From the NCBI RefSeq assembly GCF_031822435.1, contig NZ_JAVQLW010000003.1, forward strand, positions 124,001 through 188,000: a stretch of DNA of 64,000 bases, written 5' to 3'. This DNA is from Paracoccus sp. MBLB3053 (lineage in GTDB: Bacteria > Pseudomonadota > Alphaproteobacteria > Rhodobacterales > Rhodobacteraceae). Position numbers and translations under genes: made by a program. Below, in pieces: positions 24,625 through 33,625 of the stretch (positions are counted from its first letter, which is position 1; every line of letters starts with the position of its first letter). The notes under the pieces were generated by a model, which did no database searches, was not told the DNA's origin, and saw only the letters and a list, made by a program, of their open reading frames with translations.

Positions 24625-25259
24625 TCCTTCGTCTTGCTCAAGCGGGGTAGTTTGGTCTGCAAAAGTGCTTCGGTCGCCTCAAGCCCGATGGCGACGTAAT
24701 CTTCGGGATGTTCGCCCGGATTCTGCAGGCAGCCTTCCAGCCACAGCCCGTCGAGAATGGCGTTGATGGCGATGGCTGCCCGAACGCATTGGGCATCGCT
24801 CGCCGTCCGCCCTTCGGCCTGCAGGATTGCCGCGACCATCGGCTCGATCGCGGTGCGATAGGGCAGGTGCCCTTCATCATGGATGCGCGCCATTTCCTGA
24901 TCGACATTCACCTGGCTCATGAAAGCCGCCCAGAGCGACAATAGCCGGGGATCGGACACCTCCCCACCGATACTGGCCGCGACGAACCGTGCCAGCCGAT
25001 CGTGCGGAGGAAGGTCGGATGCCTCGATCACATCGCGGCCCTTCCGGGTCAGCATTTCGACCGTTTCGCGATAGGCGGCGCGGATCATGTTTTCCTTGCT
25101 CATGAAGTGATGCCGGATAAGCCCGATGCTGACCCCTGCATAGGAGGCCACCGCGCGTACCGTGGTGCCCTGAATGCCGTGATCGGCGATGCAATCGAGC
25201 GTCGCCCGGATGAGCTCCGCACGACGGTCAAAATCCTGCATGCGCCGAAACGACTTCAT
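24621..25259 (-). CDS. TetR-family regulator (BetI-like)
   Basis: About 212 residues. The N-terminal helix-turn-helix (IADHGIQGTTVRAVASYAGVS with IGLIRHHFMSKENMIRAAY following) and the C-terminal domain with AAFMSQVN and LDGLWLEGCL resemble BetI. Choline itself need not be the ligand. Start ATG 25259 was chosen for its GGGGAACCGGGA ribosome-binding site; longer ATG-initiated versions lack one. It is co-transcribed with the aminotransferase and divergent from the ABC importer, with a strong dyad between, so it probably represses both directions. Confidence 0.85.
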   Translation of the reverse strand: MKSFRRMQDFDRRAELIRATLDCIADHGIQGTTVRAVASYAGVSIGLIRHHFMSKENMIRAAYRETVEMLTRKGRDVIEASDLPPHDRLARFVAASIGGEVSDPRLLSLWAAFMSQVNVDQEMARIHDEGHLPYRTAIEPMVAAILQAEGRTASDAQCVRAAIAINAILDGLWLEGCLQNPGEHPEDYVAIGLEATEALLQTKLPRLSKTKE

Positions 25260-25355
25260 TCCCGGTTCCCCATCGCCAGCAGCCCCGCGGATTCGGGGCC
25301 GGTCTATCCATTTTCCGCATTGCAAGCGGAGGCAAGTGCACTAGAGCTTGAAACA

Positions 25356-25386
25356 ATACGATCGTTCAGTAAATATGCGATCGTAT
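25356..25386. promoter_or_regulatory. Candidate TetR operator
   Basis: ATACGATCG (25356-25364) and CGATCGTAT (25378-25386) form a perfect 9-bp dyad with a 13-base spacer, 97 bases upstream of the TetR start and in the divergent gap to the importer. The left half also contains the palindrome ACGATCGT. This is the strongest dyad in the intergenic region. Confidence 0.7.
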
Positions 25387-25563
25387 AGTTTTTGGGCATC
25401 ACATCCGCGGTGATGGGCAAAATTCGTCCGGAGCCCGTCTTGGCGCGGTGATCGACGAAAAAACCAAGGAGGTTCCGAATTCTTTGTGCAAGCTAGCCTC
25501 CAAGGACGCCGTAAGGCGCAAATCCGCCCCTGCAAGCGGGGCAGTTCTGACCGGGAGAGGGAT

Positions 25564-26337
25564 TTGACAGAGCCGAACTACGCCATCGAGGTGGCCGACC
25601 TGCACAAGAGGTTCGGAAAGCTGGAGGTCCTCAAGGGGATCTCGCTTCAGGCCCGCAAGGGCGAAGTGATCGCGATCATCGGCGGATCAGGATCGGGAAA
25701 ATCCACCTTTCTGCGTTGCATCAACCTGCTTGAAATGCCGACATCGGGTCGGATCACGGTTCGCGGAGAAGAGATCGCGCTGAAACCGGAGCGCGGCAAG
25801 GACATGCGCGCGACGGATCGCAAGCAGGTCGAGCGCATCAGGTCGCGGCTTTCGATGGTCTTCCAGAACTTCTGCCTGTGGCAGCACCGCACAGTTCTGC
25901 AAAATGTCATCGAGGCGCCGATCCATGTTTTGGGTGTCCCCCGCGACGAAGCCGTTGCAGTGGCTGAAGACCTGCTTCGCCGGGTCGGGCTATTCGAGAA
26001 ACGCGACATCTACCCGGCCTATCTGTCTGGCGGGCAGCAGCAGCGCGCGGCCATCGCGCGTGCTGTCGCGGTCAATCCCGAGGTGATGCTGTTTGACGAG
26101 CCAACCTCGGCATTGGACCCCGAACTGGTAGGCGAAGTGCTGAAGGTGATCGGCGACCTCGCGGGCGAAGACCGAACCATGATCCTCGTTACCCATGAAA
26201 TGAAATTTGCCCGCAACGTGGCCGATCGGATCGTCTATTTCCATGGTGGCCAGATCGAAGAACAGGGCGCGCCCGATCAGATGTTCGAGGCGCCGCGTTC
26301 GGAAAGACTGCAGCGTTTCATCCGGGCGGCACACTGA
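25564..26337 (+). CDS. Polar amino-acid ABC importer ATPase (HisP/OccP-like)
   Basis: A 257-residue ATPase. Walker A is GGSGSGKST, the signature [15 protein letters not shown], Walker B VMLFDEPTSALDPE, and the H-loop THEMKFARNVA is typical of amino-acid importers. The TTG start at 25564 follows GGGAGAGGGA; a longer ATG form from 25486 lacks a ribosome-binding site. A small GCCCC/GGGGC hairpin (25526-25542) precedes the start. First gene of an operon with binding protein, two permeases and an M20 hydrolase. Confidence 0.9.
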   Translation: MTEPNYAIEVADLHKRFGKLEVLKGISLQARKGEVIAIIGGSGSGKSTFLRCINLLEMPTSGRITVRGEEIALKPERGKDMRATDRKQVERIRSRLSMVFQNFCLWQHRTVLQNVIEAPIHVLGVPRDEAVAVAEDLLRRVGLFEKRDIYPAYLSGGQQQRAAIARAVAVNPEVMLFDEPTSALDPELVGEVLKVIGDLAGEDRTMILVTHEMKFARNVADRIVYFHGGQIEEQGAPDQMFEAPRSERLQRFIRAAH

Positions 26338-26383
26338 GCCGACCGGGCACATCAAGAAGAAAACGACAACGACAGGGAATGAC

Positions 26384-27160
26384 ATGAAGAAAGCTTTTTC
26401 CATTCTGGCCGTCGCCGGATTTGCCGCGTTGACCGGTGCCGCGTCGGCACAAGCCGAACAGGTGAAGGTCGGCATCGCGGCCGAACCCTATCCCCCCTTC
26501 ACCGTCCCGGATGCATCCGGCAACTGGAGCGGTTGGGAAATCGACTTCATCAATGCGGTTTGTGACGAAGCGAAGCTCGACTGCGTGGTGACGCCGGTGG
26601 CTTGGGATGGGATCATCCCCGCCTTGAACAGCGGCAAGATCGACATGATCATTGCCTCGATGTCGGTCACCGAAGAACGCAAGAAGACGATCGATTTCAC
26701 CGACGGCTACTATCGTTCCAAGGCCATCGTCGCCGGGCTGAAGGACCTGACCTTTGATGCAACCCCCGCGACCCTGGCTGACAAGATCATGGGGGTGCAG
26801 GTCAGCACGATCCACATGGCCTATGCGCAAAAGCACTTCGCGCCGGCCGGCACCACATTGCGTGAATACCAGACTCAGGACGAAGCCAATGCGGATCTTG
26901 CCGCGGGTCGGATCGATGCCGTTCAGGCCGATGAGATCGCGTTGCGTGATTTTCTTGCCAGTGACGCCGGAAAGGCATGCTGTGATCTCAAGGGCACGGT
27001 CGAGTCCGATCCCGCAGTCATGGCCGAAGACGCCGCCATCGGTCTGCGCAAGTCCGATCCCGAATTGAAGGAAAGGCTGAACGCGGCAATCCATGCGATC
27101 CGGGAAAACGGGACCTATCTCGCGTTCAACAGCAAGTATTTCGACTTCGATATCTACTAA
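26384..27160 (+). CDS. Periplasmic amino-acid-binding protein (LAO/opine-binding type)
   Basis: A 258-residue family-3 binding protein with a Sec signal peptide (KKAFSILAVAGFAALTGAASA, cleaved near ASAQA). The mature protein starts with VKVGIAAEPYPPFT and has the SGKIDMIIASMSVTEERKKTIDFTDGYY region in shorter recognised blocks (for example EERKKTIDFT), typical of lysine/arginine/ornithine and opine-binding proteins. The start ATG 26384 follows the 14-base leader shared with the gene at 5642. A nested hairpin follows the stop. Confidence 0.9.
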   Translation: MKKAFSILAVAGFAALTGAASAQAEQVKVGIAAEPYPPFTVPDASGNWSGWEIDFINAVCDEAKLDCVVTPVAWDGIIPALNSGKIDMIIASMSVTEERKKTIDFTDGYYRSKAIVAGLKDLTFDATPATLADKIMGVQVSTIHMAYAQKHFAPAGTTLREYQTQDEANADLAAGRIDAVQADEIALRDFLASDAGKACCDLKGTVESDPAVMAEDAAIGLRKSDPELKERLNAAIHAIRENGTYLAFNSKYFDFDIY

Positions 27161-27166
27161 GTCGCG

Positions 27167-27208
27167 GGGTCTGGGCGGCACGGGGCAAGTTCTCGTGCCG
27201 CGTGACCC
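27167..27208 (+). promoter_or_regulatory. Nested intercistronic hairpin after the amino-acid-binding gene
   Basis: An inner perfect stem GCGGCACG (27175-27182)/CGTGCCGC (27194-27201) lies inside an outer stem GGGTC (27167-27171)/GACCC (27204-27208). It starts 6 bases after the binding-protein stop and ends 26 bases before the first permease. No T-run. It probably sets differential expression of binding protein and permeases. Confidence 0.75.
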
Positions 27209-27234
27209 TGTGATCCACTGACGGGAAAATCAGG

Positions 27235-27954
27235 ATGGGATCGATCGATTGGGGACTTCTGGCCCTTTCGCCTCCCGGTTGGGGCGGCGTGCTGCTGGCC
27301 GGATTTCTGCGTTCTATTGAAATCGCGCTCGGAGGATACTGTCTGGGGCTCGTGCTTGGCATCGGTGGTGCGATGGGCAAGCTTTACGGCAATGAACTCA
27401 TCCGCGATCTGATGGAAACCTATACGACCGTCGTCAGGGCCGTGCCGGAGCTCGTGCTGATCCTGCTGCTTTATTACAGCGGCACGGACCTTCTGAACCG
27501 TCTGATGGCCTGGATGGGGCGGGAGGCGGTGGATATCTCGGGGCTCGCCGCCGGTATATTCGTCATCGGGATCGTGCAGGGGGCATATTCGACCGAGGTC
27601 ATCCGTGCCGCGATCAAGGCCATAGCACCGGGGCAGATCGAAGCAGCCAGGGCCTTCGGAATGTCGCCGTTCAAGGTGATGCGGCGCGTCACATTGCCCG
27701 CGATGCTTCCCCATGCCATCCCCGGCCTTGCCAACCTGTGGCTGATCGCGACCAAGGATACGGCGCTTCTCGCGGTTGTCGGCTTCAGCGAATTGACGCT
27801 GGTCACCCGTCAGGCCGCAGGCGCCACCAAGCACTACTTGCTGTTCTTCCTGGCGGCGGGTGTCCTTTACCTGGGATTGACGCTCGTCTCCAACCTGCTG
27901 ATAGGCCGGATCGAAAAACGGGCGCGCCGCGGGATCGCAGAGGCACGCGCATGA
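27235..27954 (+). CDS. Amino-acid ABC importer permease (HisQ-like)
   Basis: A 239-residue inner-membrane permease of the amino-acid (His/Glu/Gln) family with about five transmembrane helices. The EAA-type loop appears as IEAARAFGMSPFKVMRRVTLPAMLP. YTTVVRAVPELVLILLLYYSG is the usual second-helix region in part. It pairs with the following permease, with which it overlaps by 4 bases. Confidence 0.9.
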   Translation: MGSIDWGLLALSPPGWGGVLLAGFLRSIEIALGGYCLGLVLGIGGAMGKLYGNELIRDLMETYTTVVRAVPELVLILLLYYSGTDLLNRLMAWMGREAVDISGLAAGIFVIGIVQGAYSTEVIRAAIKAIAPGQIEAARAFGMSPFKVMRRVTLPAMLPHAIPGLANLWLIATKDTALLAVVGFSELTLVTRQAAGATKHYLLFFLAAGVLYLGLTLVSNLLIGRIEKRARRGIAEARA

Positions 27955-28778
27955 CGCAAGCGGCATCGAACATGGTTCAAGACAGCGCCGGTGCCCCGGA
28001 TGCGCAGCTTCACGTTTGGCTGAAACCGCACCGCATCGTGCTGATCGCCATAGGTCTCGGCATTCTGGCTGCGGCCGGGTGGTTCGGCGAATGGGATTGG
28101 CTCGCACAATATCGCGCCCAGCTTTGGCAGGGGCTGTGGGTGACCCTCGCGTTGCTGGCAAGCTCGGTGCTGATCGGATTTCTCTTCGCGGTCCCCATCG
28201 GGCTTGCGCAGGTCGTCGGACCCTGGTGGCTTTCCGGCCCGGCCCAGGCATTTTGCACGGTGATCCGGGGGACGCCGCTGCTCTTGCAGCTATGGTTGCT
28301 CTATTACGGTCTCGGGTCGCTTTTCCCGATGATCCCGGGCATCCGGGGAAGTTTTCTCTGGCCTTACCTGCGGGAAGCATGGCCCTATGGCGTCGCGTCG
28401 CTCGCGATTTCCTTCGCCGCCTACGAGGGCGAGGTGATGCGAGGTGCCTTCGCAGGCGTCCCGGCAGGAGAATTGCAGGCCGGGCGCGCCTTTGGAATGA
28501 GCCCGCTTAAGCTCTTTTGGCGGATCTGGCTGCCACGAGCCCTGCACCGCGCCCTGCCGGTCCTGAATGGCGAGACCGTCCTGCAGCTCAAATCCACCCC
28601 GCTTGTCGCCACGATCACCGTCGTCGACCTTTACGGTGTGATCTCGCGGGTTCGATCGGGAACCCTGCTCACCTATGAGCCATTGCTGCTGCTGGCCCTG
28701 ATCTACCTTCTTCTGACCGCCATTCTCGTCTTGATATTCCGTTTCTTCGAAAATCGAATTCCGACCAGAGGTGTTTGA
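27951..28778 (+). CDS. Amino-acid ABC importer permease (HisM-like)
   Basis: A 275-residue permease. It has the conserved TVIRGTPLLLQLWLLYYGLG segment and the EAA loop QAGRAFGMSPLKLFWRIWLP. The N-terminus carries a cytoplasmic extension of about 25 residues before the first helix. ATG 27951 lies in the ATGA overlap with the first permease; longer in-frame starts would overlap that gene extensively. It is followed almost directly by the M20 hydrolase. Confidence 0.9.
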   Translation: MTQAASNMVQDSAGAPDAQLHVWLKPHRIVLIAIGLGILAAAGWFGEWDWLAQYRAQLWQGLWVTLALLASSVLIGFLFAVPIGLAQVVGPWWLSGPAQAFCTVIRGTPLLLQLWLLYYGLGSLFPMIPGIRGSFLWPYLREAWPYGVASLAISFAAYEGEVMRGAFAGVPAGELQAGRAFGMSPLKLFWRIWLPRALHRALPVLNGETVLQLKSTPLVATITVVDLYGVISRVRSGTLLTYEPLLLLALIYLLLTAILVLIFRFFENRIPTRGV

Positions 28779-28779
28779 A

Positions 28780-29952
28780 ATGAGGACTATTTCTCCGGCA
28801 GAAATTGCGGCCATCGACGAATTCGTGACCTTGCGGCGTGACCTGCACAGCCACCCCGAGCTTGGTCTCGAGGAACACCGCACAAGTGATATCGTTGCGC
28901 GAGAGCTTGCTTGCTATGGTTACAAGGTGGCTCGCGGCCTTTCGAAGACAGGGGTTGTCGGCACATTGGTCTGTGGTTCGGGCAATCGGGCAATCGCGCT
29001 GCGGGCCGACATGGACGCCTTGCCGATAACTGAGGAAACCGGGCTGCCCTACGCGAGCAGGTCCGCGGGGCTCATGCACGCCTGCGGTCATGACGGGCAT
29101 ACTGCGACGCTGCTCGCCGCCGCCCGCACCTTGGCTGAGCGTCGTAATTTCGATGGCACGCTGCATGTCATCTTTCAGCCCGCCGAAGAGAATTGGGGTG
29201 GAGCCAAGATCATGGTGGAGGAGGGGATCTTTCAGCAGTTTCCCTGTGACGCGGTTTTTGGCATGCATAATGAGCCCGCGTTGCCCTTCGGACAGTTCAC
29301 GTTTCGTGACGGGCCGATCATGGCAGCGGTAGATGAGTGCTACATTCAGGTGATCGGGGAGGGCGGGCATGGCTCGACCCCCGAGTTCACCCGTGACCCT
29401 GTCGTGGCAGGGGCCTCGATCGTCATGGCCCTGCAATCGATCGTGTCGCGCAATATTGCCGCCATGGACCCCGCCGTGGTGACGGTCGCCGCCTTTCACA
29501 GCGGAACCGTCAGCAATATCATTCCCAGTAGCGCAGAGATCGTGGTCGGCATTCGCAGCTTCGATCGGGTCGTGCGTGACGAAATTGAACGGCGCATCAA
29601 CCTGATTGCGAAGGCTCAGGCCGAAAGCTATGGCCTTTCGGCCAAGCTTCGCTACGTGCGCAGCTATGATCCCACGATCAACCACCCGGCCGAGACGGCC
29701 TTTGCCCGAGACCTTGCGCGCGAAATGTTCGGGGCAGAAAGGGCTGTCGATTTCGACCGACCAATGATGGGAAGCGAGGATTTCGCATATTTCCTGAACG
29801 AGCGTCCGGGCAGCTATTTCTTCCTCGGCACGGCGAAAGGGCCTGCCGATCCCGGGTTGCACCACCCGAAATTCGATTTCAACGACGATGCGCTGGCTGT
29901 CGGCGCGGCCTTCTGGGTCGCTCTCGCTGAGCGTTATCTGCAACGCGCCTGA
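28780..29952 (+). CDS. M20-family amidohydrolase (N-acyl-amino-acid / hippurate hydrolase type)
   Basis: A 390-residue metallopeptidase-fold amidohydrolase. Metal and catalytic residues are visible: HSHPELG, the ACGHDGHTA segment (Cys102, His104, His107), FQPAEEN (Glu136, Glu137) and the late MGSEDFAYFL. Family members (HipO, AmaA, IAA-amino-acid hydrolases) cleave N-acyl amino acids in the cytoplasm. Following an amino-acid importer, it probably deacylates the imported conjugate, whose amino acid could then be transaminated by the aminotransferase at 23395. ATG 28780 has an AGAGG site 8 bases upstream; GTG 28771 is an alternative. Confidence 0.9.
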   Translation: MRTISPAEIAAIDEFVTLRRDLHSHPELGLEEHRTSDIVARELACYGYKVARGLSKTGVVGTLVCGSGNRAIALRADMDALPITEETGLPYASRSAGLMHACGHDGHTATLLAAARTLAERRNFDGTLHVIFQPAEENWGGAKIMVEEGIFQQFPCDAVFGMHNEPALPFGQFTFRDGPIMAAVDECYIQVIGEGGHGSTPEFTRDPVVAGASIVMALQSIVSRNIAAMDPAVVTVAAFHSGTVSNIIPSSAEIVVGIRSFDRVVRDEIERRINLIAKAQAESYGLSAKLRYVRSYDPTINHPAETAFARDLAREMFGAERAVDFDRPMMGSEDFAYFLNERPGSYFFLGTAKGPADPGLHHPKFDFNDDALAVGAAFWVALAERYLQRA

Positions 29953-29964
29953 CCTGAACCGCTC

Positions 29965-30888
29965 ATGACCGAGCTATCGCCGGGCTCTTCCATGATCGAA
30001 GAGCCAACACCGTTTCGCGGCATCCTCCTTTGCACCTCAGCCTACGGGCTTCTGTCGCTGCAGGACGCGGCGATGAAGTGGCTTGTCGACGAGCAATCGG
30101 TGACCGTTTCGCTGTTCTGGCGCAGTGCCTCCGTACTTCTCGTATGTCTCGTCCTGGGCCGGGGCGCGATGATAGGGGAAATCATGCGCTCTCAGGGCCG
30201 GGGATCGGTGGTCTTCCGGGCATTCGTTTCAATCATTGCCTGGATTCTTTACTATTCGGCCGCGCGCCATCTGGACCTTGCCGAAATGACCACACTTTAT
30301 TTCTCGGCTCCCGTGATGGTGATCGTCCTCGCTGCAGTCGTGCTGAAGGAAAGGGCGAACCGCTTGCAATGGATGGCGGTCATGCTGGGGTTCATCGGAG
30401 TCGTCGTGGCCGCACGTCCCGATCGGATCTCCGAGCCGAGGGCAGCCGCGATGGTCCTGCTGGCCGCCATGCTTTGGGCTTACGGTTATATCCTGCTGCG
30501 ACAACTGCAAGGCAGGATGACCGTAGGCAGTCAGGTGCTTTTGACGAATCTCGTTTTCGTCATAGTCACAGGGATCACGCTGCCGTGGCAGGGCGGGCTG
30601 CCGGGGGCAGATCAGATCGGGCTCATGGCTTTGGTGGGGCTCGTCGGCGGGTTGGGACAGTTCGCGCTTTTCGCCAGCTTCACCCGAACATCGGCGACGG
30701 TCCTTGCCCCGTTCGAATATACAGGGCTGATCTGGGCCTATCTGCTGTCGACTGCGATCTGGGGTGCGCCGCCCAGTCCATCTCTCATCGCAGGCGCCCT
30801 TTTCATCTCGGTCAGCGGAGTGTTGGGTATTTACGGGGCAAACCGATTGTCGCGGGCACGAAGGTCGCGACCGGCGCGAATGGACTGA
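29965..30888 (+). CDS. DMT-family (EamA) transporter
   Basis: A 307-residue inner-membrane protein with ten predicted helices in two EamA repeats. Each repeat ends in the usual glycine-rich pattern (for example MAVMLGFIGVVVAARPDR after the first). DMT/EamA proteins mostly export amino acids or metabolites. It follows the M20 hydrolase by 12 bases and is probably co-transcribed, so it may export a product or prevent amino-acid overload. A second ATG nine codons in is possible. Confidence 0.85.
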   Translation: MTELSPGSSMIEEPTPFRGILLCTSAYGLLSLQDAAMKWLVDEQSVTVSLFWRSASVLLVCLVLGRGAMIGEIMRSQGRGSVVFRAFVSIIAWILYYSAARHLDLAEMTTLYFSAPVMVIVLAAVVLKERANRLQWMAVMLGFIGVVVAARPDRISEPRAAAMVLLAAMLWAYGYILLRQLQGRMTVGSQVLLTNLVFVIVTGITLPWQGGLPGADQIGLMALVGLVGGLGQFALFASFTRTSATVLAPFEYTGLIWAYLLSTAIWGAPPSPSLIAGALFISVSGVLGIYGANRLSRARRSRPARMD

Positions 30889-30969
30889 CGCGGATTTTCC
30901 GTCGGATGTTCAAGTAACAGACCGTCAGCCGAAGCGAAGCTTTCTTGTCGAACGCGAAGCTCGATCAGT

Positions 30970-31869
30970 TCAGATTTTTCCCGTTGGGGTCTGGTCGACT
31001 TCGCGGTCCGCCGCGGCGGTGCGTGCGATATGCTTCTGCTTTCGTGTCCGTGGCCGTATTTTTCTGAACTTGGAATCGATATATCTAAGCACCTTGGTAA
31101 TGGACATAAGCCGGTCGATGACCGAGCTTAACCCCATCATGCGTTCGGATAAGATCTCGTCGGTGGTCAGCGCGACCGTCGCGGGCGAAAATTGCGGGAA
31201 ATGTTCAGATATTTCCTGATAGGGGTTTTTGCGTGGGGCGTCGTGGATGAAAATCTTGCCATCACGGTAGAGCAATCGAATCAGAACCTGTTCGAAGGTC
31301 CAATCGTGTACGTCGAAGACCTTCCATTGTTCGCTTCGTTTCGCCGAGAACCCTGCCAGATGAATCGACGCCGGCAGATCCTGGCTCAGTAACCACATGC
31401 AAAGTCCAAACCCGGTGGTCGGAACCTTGTTTTCTGGATAATAGGCAGAAAGAAGCTTTCCGAGATGAAGGTGTTTTACCGGCGCCCCTTCGAACGCTTC
31501 CTTTGGGCTGAACCTTTCTTCCTGGCCTATCGCAATATTTAAAACACCCCGAAAATCACTCGAATCGAAAAAATCAAGGACTGTCGAGACTTCGCGGCGA
31601 TGGACGATGTTGGCACCCATCATCCCGCTTCGGCAGACCAGCATCGCGGGCCGTGTGAAGGATGATCCAAGGATCTTGTAGACCTTGTTGAAAAAAACGA
31701 AAAGGGTCCCTTCCGGGAAGGATCTCGCAATCTGATCGACATTCGAATCATCGCTATTTGCGACCAGCACGATCTGGGAAAAGCCAGCGAACAGCTCCCG
31801 TGCGGCGCGGTCCAGCTCCGCTGAATTGGCGGGTTCGGTCTGGGCGGTTCCAGTCGCCTTAGCTTTCAT
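30970..31869 (-). CDS. Uncharacterised glycan-cluster protein, possible GT29-like glycosyltransferase
   Basis: About 299 residues, not confidently recognised. A Rossmann-like beginning (GFSQIVLVANSDDSN) and the later pattern PTTGFGLCMWLL ... IHLAGFS ... FDVHDWTFEQ recall bacterial sialyltransferase-like (GT29) proteins, in which a T/S-G motif and a GF motif occur in this order. It overlaps the end of the GT8 gene by 11 bases, so the two are coupled. GC content is low (29 of 60 bases at 31681-31740), which suggests acquisition by transfer. The C-terminus is basic. Confidence 0.6.
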   Translation of the reverse strand: MKAKATGTAQTEPANSAELDRAARELFAGFSQIVLVANSDDSNVDQIARSFPEGTLFVFFNKVYKILGSSFTRPAMLVCRSGMMGANIVHRREVSTVLDFFDSSDFRGVLNIAIGQEERFSPKEAFEGAPVKHLHLGKLLSAYYPENKVPTTGFGLCMWLLSQDLPASIHLAGFSAKRSEQWKVFDVHDWTFEQVLIRLLYRDGKIFIHDAPRKNPYQEISEHFPQFSPATVALTTDEILSERMMGLSSVIDRLMSITKVLRYIDSKFRKIRPRTRKQKHIARTAAADREVDQTPTGKI

Positions 31870-32809
31870 CTTTCCACATCCCGCTCTGCCCGCCTTCCCG
31901 TATGAATTTCCGGACCATTGCCGATTTTCTTGCGCCTTCAAGCCGTTTTCCCGCATCGAGAAGAAAATCTTGAAAGTTTTTGAGGGAACCTTTTGTGGTT
32001 AGAGTGTTTTCCCATGGTGTGCCCTGCAGATAGCCTTCATATATACCGCGATAACCTCTGTGAATCCAGGCACTGTCCGGGCTCCAGGGCTTGCGGCGCC
32101 CGGTGAAATGCAGGATGGAGGGGTTTGAAATTTCGCGTAGGAAGCCGGTTTGCGCGTTCCATTTCGGATCAATCCGCAGCCAGTTTCCGTCGAGTGCCGC
32201 GTTCAGGGCATCCTGATCCAGAGCGCGATATCTGGCGTGGAAGTTTTCGACATTCCGTCGAGCGACCTCGAGCGTGCCGTTTTTCCGAACTTCAGACCAA
32301 TCGAGCAGGATGACGCCGGAATTGAAGTAGGAACTTTTGGAACTTAGCCCTATTTCAGCGCGGCGCTTCTCGAGCTTTCGTTGAAAGGGTGCAATGTAAT
32401 CGTCGACCGCTGCGGCCAGATTTCCACCCAGATCAAGACCCAAGAGCTTGTCCAGCGAACGAACTGCCAAGGTGTCGGCATCGAGATAGAGAAGGCGTTT
32501 GACATTGGGCAAGTCTACCTGATCAAGGAATAGTCGGATCAGTGCCGCCTGCGCCCATCGTCCTTTTGAAATTTTCGGAAGAACTTGTTTTTCTATGGGC
32601 AGGATGCGGATCTCAACGCCGTGATGAGAACAAAATAGACCAATGGCATTTTTATCGGTTTCAGTGATATCAAGTGCCACAAGATTCATCGATGCGGGTC
32701 GCGAGATATTCTGTCGGGCGGAAAGCAAGGCGCAGCAGCCAGCGGCAAGCATGTTGCGATCGGCACAGGTGACGATTGCAAAATCTCCTGCGGCTTTGGT
32801 GGTGTTCAT
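31859..32809 (-). CDS. Glycosyltransferase family 8 protein
   Basis: A 316-residue GT8 enzyme. The metal/nucleotide-binding DxD motif is in LLYLDADTLA, and YFNSGVILLDW, LDQDALNAAL and the HFTGRRKPW segment complete the family signature. GT8 enzymes transfer galactose or glucose, for example to lipopolysaccharide cores. GC content is low here as well (26 of 60 bases at 31921-31980). It is divergent from the gene at 32878, separated by 68 bases. The acceptor is unknown. Confidence 0.87.
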   Translation of the reverse strand: MNTTKAAGDFAIVTCADRNMLAAGCCALLSARQNISRPASMNLVALDITETDKNAIGLFCSHHGVEIRILPIEKQVLPKISKGRWAQAALIRLFLDQVDLPNVKRLLYLDADTLAVRSLDKLLGLDLGGNLAAAVDDYIAPFQRKLEKRRAEIGLSSKSSYFNSGVILLDWSEVRKNGTLEVARRNVENFHARYRALDQDALNAALDGNWLRIDPKWNAQTGFLREISNPSILHFTGRRKPWSPDSAWIHRGYRGIYEGYLQGTPWENTLTTKGSLKNFQDFLLDAGKRLEGARKSAMVRKFIREGGQSGMWKDES

Positions 32810-32877
32810 CCTTGTGTCATCCCGGGAATTGGAGAATCTTCAATCGAAGAGTACAACCCCGAGGGGGAAGATCAATC

Positions 32878-33606
32878 GTGCCCTTCCTGGACAGCGTCGC
32901 GCGGCGCAAGCGTTTCCTTTACCGTTACATCAAATATCATGTTCTGCGCCCCCCAGTTCCCGAGCAGAAAGCGCTGCTGAGAGGCAAGACGGCCGTGGTT
33001 GTCGGTTCGGCTCCGGGCTCGCATCGACCCGTTGGCTGGAATGAGTCCTTCCGTGTCATCACCGTGAATGCGTCGCAGGTTGCAGCTGCGGACTGGTTGT
33101 CGGATGTGCCGGACATCACCTTGATGCAGTTCAATCAGATCGAGGGTGAGAATCCATCGGCGCTGGAGGTGCGGCGCGTGTTGCGCGGCAGGCGGACGGG
33201 AAGCCTGATCCTCATAAACTGGCGTCATGATCTGCAGCGACTGAAGAACGGGCTTGCACGATTCGATTACGGCTATGATCGGCTTCTCACGATGAGCAGG
33301 TATGAACGGATCGCGCTGATGGAGCGCTGCCTTGGCAAGCTCAACCTGGAACTTGACGCGTCGACGAAATGGTCAAACGGCGTGGTCGGGGTGGCGCTGG
33401 CACTGCAAAGCGGTGCCCGGCGCGTCATCCTGACCGGGATCGATCCTTGCTCTGCAGGTCACGGCTACAACGACCTGCGGATGACCAGACTCCACGCAAC
33501 GACAGATCTTGAGGCTTTGACCCTGCTGCGTGATGCGGGGCTTCCGATCTTCACTGCAGATCCTGCGGTTTCAGAACGAACGGGGCTTGCGCTTTGGGCA
33601 GGGTGA
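32878..33606 (+). CDS. Uncharacterised glycan-cluster protein with Rossmann-like N-terminus
   Basis: A 242-residue protein of uncertain family. GKTAVVVGSAPGSHRPVG near residue 37 and SNGVVGVALALQSGARRVILTGIDP in the C-terminal half resemble DUF115-like and GT29-like sugar-transfer proteins. The start is GTG 32878, with a strong GAGGGGGAAG site; a longer ATG form overlaps the divergent GT8 promoter. Its place among glycosyltransferase genes suggests a role in surface-glycan synthesis. No catalytic assignment is possible. Confidence 0.65.
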   Translation: MPFLDSVARRKRFLYRYIKYHVLRPPVPEQKALLRGKTAVVVGSAPGSHRPVGWNESFRVITVNASQVAAADWLSDVPDITLMQFNQIEGENPSALEVRRVLRGRRTGSLILINWRHDLQRLKNGLARFDYGYDRLLTMSRYERIALMERCLGKLNLELDASTKWSNGVVGVALALQSGARRVILTGIDPCSAGHGYNDLRMTRLHATTDLEALTLLRDAGLPIFTADPAVSERTGLALWAG

Positions 33607-33610
33607 CGGC

Positions 33611-33625
33611 GCCCGGAAAGCGGGC
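33611..33625. terminator. Small hairpin between convergent glycan genes
   Basis: GCCCG (33611-33615) and CGGGC (33621-33625) with a GAAAG loop fill the 19-base gap between two convergent stops. The stem is short and has no T-run, so termination is only suggested. Confidence 0.4.

Noticed and set aside
27157..28380. 407-codon minus-strand frame opposite the amino-acid permeases
   Set aside because: Very rich in Arg, Pro and His with no motif; the plus-strand permeases have EAA loops and proper overlaps.
30889..30969. GCGAAGCT direct repeat downstream of the DMT transporter
   Set aside because: Two copies 20 bases apart without symmetry or partner elements; probably chance.
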